Assembly (NCBI GenBank): GCA_021775835.1
Contig: JAJFHC010000150.1
Location: 1-9,773 of the forward strand
DNA: 9,773 bases
Direction: 5' to 3'
Source: Hyphomicrobiales bacterium
GTDB lineage: Bacteria; Pseudomonadota; Alphaproteobacteria; Rhizobiales; JAJFHC01
The notes beneath the pieces were generated by a model. It was not told the origin of the DNA, made no database searches, and saw only the letters and a list, made by a program, of their open reading frames with translations. Every line of letters begins with the position of its first letter. Position 1 is the first letter of the stretch. This document shows, in pieces, positions 5,612 through 9,773 of the stretch. The translations under genes were made by a program, and so were the position numbers.

Positions 5612-7215
5612 AGGTCGATGTGACGTCGGGCCAGTCCGTCGAGCCCAGTTTCGACGGCGCCGTCTACCGGGCTTACCGCGCGGTCCTGATGTTCATCCTG
5701 CGGTTCCGCATCGTCTTCATCGGCGCCCTGGTGGCCATTCTGGTGGTCTCTTTCCAACTCCTGGGGTTCGTCAAGACGGAGTTCTTTCCGCTGGGCAAGC
5801 GGACCCAGCTTCTGGTCTATCTGAATTTTGAAGCCGGCACCGATATTCGTGCCGTGCAGAGTGACCTGAAGACCCTGACCGGTTGGCTCGCGGACGAAAA
5901 GAGCAATCCGGAAATCGACAATCACATTCTCTATATCGGCAGCGGCGGCCCGCGGTTTTTTCTGGCGCTGGCACCTGTGGATGCCGACCCGCACCGGGCC
6001 TTCATCCTGATCAATACCAAGACCACAGACGACGTCGACACGCTGGTTCCCCGAGTCAACAAGTTCATGGACGAACACCTTCCCGGTGCCCGGTCGGACG
6101 CCAAGAAGATGTGGTTCGGCGGTACTGAACCCGGTGTTGTCGAAATTGAACTGATTGGCCCAGACGGCAAGGTGTTGTCCCCGGCGGCGACAAAAGTCGA
6201 GCAGGCATTCCGCGACGTTCCGGGCACGCTCGGGATCAAGAACGACTGGGATAACCGGATCCTAAAACTGGTGGTCGACGTTGATCAGATCCGGGCGCGC
6301 CGTGCCGGGGTTACATCGTCAGATGTGGCCAAGACCTTGGGGACGTTGTTTGCGGGAACCGTGATCAGCGAGTACCGGGAAGGCGATCTGATCCTGCCGA
6401 TCGAGCTTCGCGGCGACCAGGAGATGAGAACCTCGTTGGCCGGCCTGCAGCAAGTCAACGTGACCTCCAGCGTGTCTGGTGACGCTATAGCCCTGGCCCA
6501 GGTGGCAAACGTGCGGGCCGAGTGGCAGTTCAGCCGCATCGTCCGCCGCGACCAGCAACGCACGCTGACGGTGCAGGCGCGCAACCCGTCCGTGCCGGCG
6601 CCGCTTCTGTTCGCCGCCGTGAAGCCCACTCTCGACGCGCTCGACCTGCCGGCGGGCTACAGGTGGGAAGTGGGTGGCGAGATCAAGGACCAGGGCGAAG
6701 CCAACTCAGGATTGTTCGGTCTCCTGCCGATAGCGCTTGCCGGCATCGCGATGCTGCTGATCGGGCAGTTCAACTCGATCCGCAAGGGCGGTATCATCCT
6801 GCTGACCATACCTCTCATCCTGATCGGCGGCATAGCCGGGCTGTTCATCATGGGGGCGACCTACAGCTTCATGGTCATGCTCGGCTTCTTCAGCCTGGCC
6901 GGCATCCTGATCAACAACGGCATCGTCCTGATCGACCGGATCCAGATCGAGGAAGCCTCGGGCAAGGACCCGCTCGACGCGGTCGTGACCGCATGCCTCG
7001 TGCGGCTGCGGCCGATCCTGATGACGACGCTGACGACAGTGTTGGGCTTGGTGCCTCTGATCCTGTTCGGCGGTGCCCTATTCTACGGCATGGCCTGCGT
7101 CATTGCCTTTGGATTGATCGTGGCAACGTTCCTGACGTTGGGATTCGTGCCGGCGCTGTACACGCTGTTCTTCCGGATTCCGGTGAAGGACGGAGCAGCT
7201 GCCACCGAGATCTGA
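5605..7215 (+). CDS. RND (HAE-1-type) efflux permease, C-terminal half (TM7-12)
   Basis: 536 aa from a GTG that overlaps the end of the N half. Together the two make about 1020 aa, the normal permease length. TM7 is at about 32-54, followed by KTEFFPLGKRTQ, the usual entry to the second periplasmic region, and a porter domain (about 60-360) with GPRFFLALAPVDADPHRAF and WFGGTEPG. TM8-TM12 run from about 370 to 523. TM10 carries INNGIVLID: Asn438 occupies about the position of AcrB Lys940, so the classical Asp-Asp-Lys relay is reduced to one Asp across the pump. Motif order, hydrophobic pattern and open frame are intact to TGA 7213-7215, so there is no decay beyond the single junction. Alone this half could not form a normal pump; it would have to join the N half in the membrane. 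Last gene of the efflux operon. Confidence 0.93.
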   Translation: MLKVDVTSGQSVEPSFDGAVYRAYRAVLMFILRFRIVFIGALVAILVVSFQLLGFVKTEFFPLGKRTQLLVYLNFEAGTDIRAVQSDLKTLTGWLADEKSNPEIDNHILYIGSGGPRFFLALAPVDADPHRAFILINTKTTDDVDTLVPRVNKFMDEHLPGARSDAKKMWFGGTEPGVVEIELIGPDGKVLSPAATKVEQAFRDVPGTLGIKNDWDNRILKLVVDVDQIRARRAGVTSSDVAKTLGTLFAGTVISEYREGDLILPIELRGDQEMRTSLAGLQQVNVTSSVSGDAIALAQVANVRAEWQFSRIVRRDQQRTLTVQARNPSVPAPLLFAAVKPTLDALDLPAGYRWEVGGEIKDQGEANSGLFGLLPIALAGIAMLLIGQFNSIRKGGIILLTIPLILIGGIAGLFIMGATYSFMVMLGFFSLAGILINNGIVLIDRIQIEEASGKDPLDAVVTACLVRLRPILMTTLTTVLGLVPLILFGGALFYGMACVIAFGLIVATFLTLGFVPALYTLFFRIPVKDGAAATEI

Positions 7216-7236
7216 GACGGCCCGACCCAATTCGCC

Positions 7237-7288
7237 AACCGATCATGATTTAGGCGGTCCCTTGTCGGTTCCGCGCGATCAGCCTAAA
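7237..7288. repeat. Interleaved inverted repeats before the cyclase gene
   Basis: Two inverted repeats interlock: AACCGA (7237-7242) with TCGGTT (7265-7270), and TTTAGGC (7249-7255) with GCCTAAA (7282-7288). The order a-b-a'-b' is that of a pseudoknot or of alternative RNA folds. The last arm ends 8 nt before the cyclase ATG at 7297, where only a weak TGAG ribosome site is visible, so folding could affect translation. The arms are short and may be chance. Confidence 0.25.
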
Positions 7289-7296
7289 AATGAGCA

Positions 7297-8004
7297 ATGG
7301 ATCAGGGAAAATTTGCAAACCGGCTGTCAGCGGTTCTGCAGGTTGGCGCAACTGCACGGGACTCGCGCCACGCAGTGCGGGTGAAAATGATGTACACCGC
7401 AACCATGTTGGCGGCAGCGGTGTATTCCTTACTGATTGCGCTGGCGCCGGATCGGACCGCGATTGAGCGGGCCATCGATGTGTTTGCCGTTGTCATGTGT
7501 CTTGTCACTGTGTTGGTGCTGCATGTCACGAAGTCCACCCACACAACATTTGCGCTGGCATTCGTCTGGATCATGACGGTGCTTGCCGGATATTATTTCA
7601 TCCACGGCACACGCGATGGCGACATGTTTTTTGTCATGTTGTTGCCGGTGGCGGCGGTGGCGTTCTTCGGTCCCCGCCGTTCGCTGAAATATCTTGTGGC
7701 GAGTATTGTGGCCGTGGTGCTGATCGTCGTCTTCGACACGATGCTGCCACGGATATCGCATGACTGGAACCTGTCTCCGGCGAATCCGGACGCGTGGCTG
7801 TTTCACGGGACCAACAAAACCACCTTTCAGGCGATCGAGACGGTCACGTTCTTCAGCGTAATGCTCATTCTTTATGCCCTGAGTTACGCCGGTGCCGGTG
7901 CTCTTTGGGAGGCCAACAAAAAAGGTGGAGACCCTGCTCCTGAGTATCCTGCCGAAGTCGATTGCCGGAAGGTTGATGTCAGGGTCGGGCGGCGACGAAG
8001 TTGA
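7297..8004 (+). CDS. Adenylate cyclase, membrane part (six TM), frame-broken
   Basis: The first 209 residues are genuine: a short basic N-terminus (about 30 aa) and six hydrophobic segments (roughly 32-50, 59-80, 86-103, 110-125, 132-150, 183-203). These form a six-helix membrane anchor like that of Rv1625c-type class IIIa cyclases. The frame then passes a run of six A's (7918-7923), and the last 26 or so residues are Arg/Asp/Pro-rich and unrelated to any cyclase. They are almost certainly out-of-frame sequence. The true continuation (KVETLLLSILPKSIAGRL, the helix that joins the anchor to the catalytic domain) is in the +1 frame. Removing one A gives a continuous protein of 424 aa ending at 8572. 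The gene starts 81 bp after the pump on the same strand and could be partly co-transcribed with it. The ribosome site at 7297 is poor. Confidence 0.88.
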   Translation: MDQGKFANRLSAVLQVGATARDSRHAVRVKMMYTATMLAAAVYSLLIALAPDRTAIERAIDVFAVVMCLVTVLVLHVTKSTHTTFALAFVWIMTVLAGYYFIHGTRDGDMFFVMLLPVAAVAFFGPRRSLKYLVASIVAVVLIVVFDTMLPRISHDWNLSPANPDAWLFHGTNKTTFQAIETVTFFSVMLILYALSYAGAGALWEANKKGGDPAPEYPAEVDCRKVDVRVGRRRS

Positions 8005-8572
8005 AACCATCGTCGACAGGTACGAAAATGTGAGCATCCTTTTTGCCGACATTGTCGGTTTTACAGTCTTGTCCAGACGGATGGAGCCTGGAGAACTCGT
8101 TGTGTTGCTGAACCAGCTGTTCTCTGAGTTCGATCGCATAACCACCCGGCACAAAGTGGAAAAGATAAAGACCATCGGCGACGCCTACATGGCCGTTTGC
8201 GGCCTGCCAAATCCCGACGAACGCCATGGCGAACGGGTGGCCGACGTTGCCCTGGAAATGATCGATGCGGTTGCACGGTTGAACCAAACCAGGGAATACG
8301 ACCTGAACCTGCGCATCGGCATAAACTCCGGCCCGGTGGTCGCCGGTGTCATCGGGCGTAACAAATTTGCCTATGACTTGTGGGGCGAGACCGTCAATAC
8401 GGCAAGCCGGATGGAAAGCCACGGCAGCCCCGGCGTGGTTCAAACCAGTCGTTCAACACATGATTTGCTGAAAGATTCCTACGACTTTCGCTCTTTGGAT
8501 GAGATTGCCGTCAAGGGTTATGGCCAGATGCCGGTCTGGCAACTTGTTGGTCGAAAAACCAGCGTGACCTAG
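7892..8572 (+). CDS. Adenylate cyclase, class III catalytic domain
   Basis: This frame holds a complete class III nucleotide cyclase domain, which makes cAMP from ATP in the cytoplasm. In the repaired 424-aa numbering, FADIVGFT carries the first metal Asp (D251), KTIGDAYMA the second (D295), and WGETVNTASRM the transition-state Asn367 and Arg371. The adenine-specifying pair is present as K291 (IKTIGD) and D360 (YDLWG); guanylate cyclases have Glu and Cys/Gly there. All six sites lie exactly five residues before those I recall for M. tuberculosis Rv1625c, a six-TM homodimeric adenylate cyclase, which strongly supports joining this frame to the membrane part. The GTG at 7892 lies in the overlap and lacks a ribosome site. 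ATG 7976 has GGAAGG only 3 nt upstream. Independent translation is therefore unlikely. Confidence 0.92.
   Translation: MPVLFGRPTKKVETLLLSILPKSIAGRLMSGSGGDEVETIVDRYENVSILFADIVGFTVLSRRMEPGELVVLLNQLFSEFDRITTRHKVEKIKTIGDAYMAVCGLPNPDERHGERVADVALEMIDAVARLNQTREYDLNLRIGINSGPVVAGVIGRNKFAYDLWGETVNTASRMESHGSPGVVQTSRSTHDLLKDSYDFRSLDEIAVKGYGQMPVWQLVGRKTSVT
7918..7923 (+). other. A6 run where the cyclase reading frame shifts (+1)
   Basis: The upstream frame reads AAC AAA AAA GGT; the functional downstream frame reads AAA AAG GTG GAG. One A too many in the run (A6 instead of A5) explains the break. Possible causes are a homopolymer sequencing or assembly error, a real contraction/expansion mutation (phase-variation-like), or RNA polymerase slippage. 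Six A's is short for efficient slippage. A -1 ribosomal shift at A-AAA-AAG would enter the wrong frame, so the classic dnaX-type mechanism does not repair this gene. Confidence 0.85.
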
Positions 8573-8962
8573 GTAAAATCTGCTCTAGTTCGGCAACCGC
8601 ACAATTTTCACTGCAACACTCTGCACCGATCGGATCAGAACCGTTCGGCAGACCGCCGATGGACCTTGTTCTGCTGTTACAGTGCGGCCCGTGACAATCC
8701 ATGTCTCAACCACCATCATCCCCGCTACACGCCGTTTGAAAAAGTTGCCGACAGCAAGATCAAGGCAGCGGGAGTCAAGCTTTCCGATGTCTCGAGCGAT
8801 GAGGTCTTCCTCGTGCACTCAGTCGCTCCACCGGAACTTGGCAAGAGCGGCGGCAAGGTTTTGTTGCCGACAAGGGCATCATCCGACCTGCCAGCCTTGG
8901 TAATGATCCATGCTTTTGGATATTGTGGACACAATTGGTCTTTCAACTGAAAGTGCATTGAT
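8573..8962. other. Gene-poor 390-bp stretch after the cyclase
   Basis: No recognisable gene, tRNA or strong terminator follows the cyclase stop. The word GTTCGGCA, followed closely by CCGC, occurs twice (about 8588 and 8642). The only reading frame of note is the doubtful one at 8666-8950. The stretch should contain the promoter of the lytic transglycosylase, but I cannot place it. Confidence 0.4.
8666..8950 (+). CDS. Doubtful small hypothetical reading frame
   Basis: A 94-codon frame beginning at TTG with no Shine-Dalgarno. Its first 20 or so residues (Cys/His-rich) look non-coding. The middle (from FEKVADSKIKAAG through DVSSDEVFLVHSV to about SGGKVLLPT) has coding-like composition, with roughly two-thirds G/C at third codon positions over about 49 codons. 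I recognise no family, signal peptide or membrane segment. It ends in the same frame as the lytic transglycosylase, but a TGA separates them. It could be a small protein, the remnant of a gene, or chance. A 77-codon minus-strand frame over the same bases (8585-8818) is equally unsupported. Confidence 0.2.
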   Translation: MFCCYSAARDNPCLNHHHPRYTPFEKVADSKIKAAGVKLSDVSSDEVFLVHSVAPPELGKSGGKVLLPTRASSDLPALVMIHAFGYCGHNWSFN

Positions 8963-9773
8963 GTGGCAACAACGATATCCCAGGCAAAAGGGTGCAGGAA
9001 TTCCGACGGGCCTCTGTCCCGCGTCCGGTTTGCTGGTGCGGTGGTTCTATGGGCCGTGGTCTGTGTCTCGGTTCCGGCATGGGGACAATTGCTTGGCGGT
9101 GAAGACGATCCACCGATGTCACCCAAAAAACTGACACCAACGGAACCGCCCGAACCACCGAAATCATCAGAGCCGCCAAAACCCAAGGCCGAACTTCGGA
9201 CAGCCTTCGTCGCCGATGTCTGCCGGCGGATCGAAGTTGCGGCAAAGGCGCGGGATCTGCCGCCGGGATTCCTGGCGCGGTTGATCTGGAAAGAAAGCCG
9301 GTTCGACCCCAATGCGGTAAGCCCAAAGGGAGCGTCCGGTATTGCCCAGTTCATGCCGGGCACCGCCGCGTTGCGGGGTCTTGAGGATCCGTTCGATCCA
9401 CGCACGGCAATCCCGGCTTCGGCGCACTACCTGTCCGATCTCCGAGCCCGTTTCGGCAATCTGGGGCTGGCGGCGGCGGCCTATAATGCGGGTCCGGCAC
9501 GGGTCCGACAATGGCGGGCCGGGCACAGCGGTCTGCCGCGGGAGACCAGGAACTTCGTGCTGTCGATCACCGGCCACCCGGCGGATGACTGGAACCGTAC
9601 CACGATGCCCCAGGCGGTTTATGTGTTGGAGAAGAAACTGACGTTCCAGCAAGCTTGCCGACGGATGCGTATCCGCAATTTCAAGCCGCGAAAGCAGTAT
9701 GCGCGCGCGCGCCTGCAGCCGTGGGGCGTGCACCTGACGGCCGACTGGTCGCCGACGAAGGCGCTGTCGCAAT
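8963..9773 (+). CDS. Exported SLT-type lytic transglycosylase, 3' end outside window
   Basis: The frame is open from the TGA at 8948-8950 to the window end, giving at least 270 residues from GTG 8963. A signal peptide is visible: Arg residues, then FAGAVVLWAVVCVSV, and a likely cleavage site AWG|Q (residues 39-42). A Pro/Glu/Lys-rich linker follows (about 47-72). The SLT (GH23-type) domain spans about 80-200: WKESRFDPNAVSPKG with catalytic Glu111, GIAQFMPGTA, and AAYNAGP (Tyr174). The enzyme cleaves peptidoglycan glycan strands in the periplasm, forming 1,6-anhydro ends. The last visible residues (PWGVHLTADWSPTKAL) resemble the start of a SPOR peptidoglycan-binding domain, which would target it to septal denuded glycan; this rests on few residues. 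The start is uncertain: GTG 8963 has only a weak GAAAG upstream and gives a long n-region, while CTG 9014 would give a shorter one. Any start must lie before about 9023 to keep the signal peptide. Confidence 0.88.
   Translation, partial: MATTISQAKGCRNSDGPLSRVRFAGAVVLWAVVCVSVPAWGQLLGGEDDPPMSPKKLTPTEPPEPPKSSEPPKPKAELRTAFVADVCRRIEVAAKARDLPPGFLARLIWKESRFDPNAVSPKGASGIAQFMPGTAALRGLEDPFDPRTAIPASAHYLSDLRARFGNLGLAAAAYNAGPARVRQWRAGHSGLPRETRNFVLSITGHPADDWNRTTMPQAVYVLEKKLTFQQACRRMRIRNFKPRKQYARARLQPWGVHLTADWSPTKALSQ

Noticed and set aside
5170..6078. 302-codon minus-strand reading frame across the pump junction
   Set aside because: It lies fully opposite the high-GC permease coding frames, has no family motifs and a His/Asp/Arg-rich shadow composition. 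The plus-strand frames carry all RND signatures.
7918..7925. dnaX-like -1 programmed ribosomal frameshift site at the A6 run
   Set aside because: A -1 shift would lead into a different frame from the cyclase domain; +1 (or -2) is needed, so the canonical mechanism does not fit.
8588..8660. Repeated word GTTCGGCA-CCGC, considered as part of a repeat array
   Set aside because: Only two imperfect copies about 55 bp apart, with no third copy; not an array or CRISPR.
9167..9772. 201-codon minus-strand reading frame at the right end
   Set aside because: The opposite strand encodes a clear SLT domain with its catalytic Glu and AYNAGP motif; the minus frame is Arg-rich and featureless.

Overview
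This window looks like chromosomal DNA of a GC-rich Gram-negative bacterium. An alphaproteobacterium is my best guess, from codon use, the lipoprotein adaptor/RND pump layout, the variant of the IMPACT-family protein, and a lytic transglycosylase whose C-terminus starts to look like a SPOR domain. I see no rRNA, tRNA, CRISPR array, insertion sequence or phage gene. I found no convincing new multi-gene system. The notable points are two genes broken by frame changes, an amidohydrolase with altered active-site residues, and several short inverted repeats in the intergenic regions.

Layout. (1) 1-807, + strand: the 3' part of a cytosine-deaminase-like amidohydrolase that begins before the window. 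(2) 969-2156, - strand: a convergent class V PLP aminotransferase of the serine/alanine-glyoxylate type. (3) 2157-2480: a 324-bp divergent intergenic region with several inverted repeats. (4) 2481-2828, + strand: a stand-alone IMPACT/UPF0029 (YigZ N-terminal type) domain protein. (5) 3034-7215, + strand: a tripartite-efflux operon with a lipoprotein membrane-fusion adaptor and an RND (HAE-1-type) permease. The permease is split into a 484-aa N half (TM1-6) and a 536-aa C half (TM7-12) that overlap by 7 bp in different frames. (6) 7297-8572, + strand: a six-TM class IIIa adenylate cyclase of Rv1625c-like architecture, split by a +1 frame change at a run of six A's just before the cyclase domain. 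(7) 8573-8962: a gene-poor 390 bp holding one doubtful small reading frame. (8) 8963-end, + strand: an exported SLT-type lytic transglycosylase, cut by the window edge.

How the genes relate. The adaptor and pump clearly work together: an inner-membrane proton-driven transporter with a periplasmic adaptor, needing an outer-membrane channel that is not encoded here. The cyclase lies 81 bp downstream on the same strand but has no evident functional link. The amidohydrolase and aminotransferase converge and both suit nitrogen or one-carbon metabolism, but nothing in the sequence proves a shared pathway. Both broken genes keep every recognisable motif on each side of the break. That fits a recent mutation or an assembly/sequencing indel better than old decay. 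For the pump, a genuinely split protein made by coupled re-initiation remains possible.
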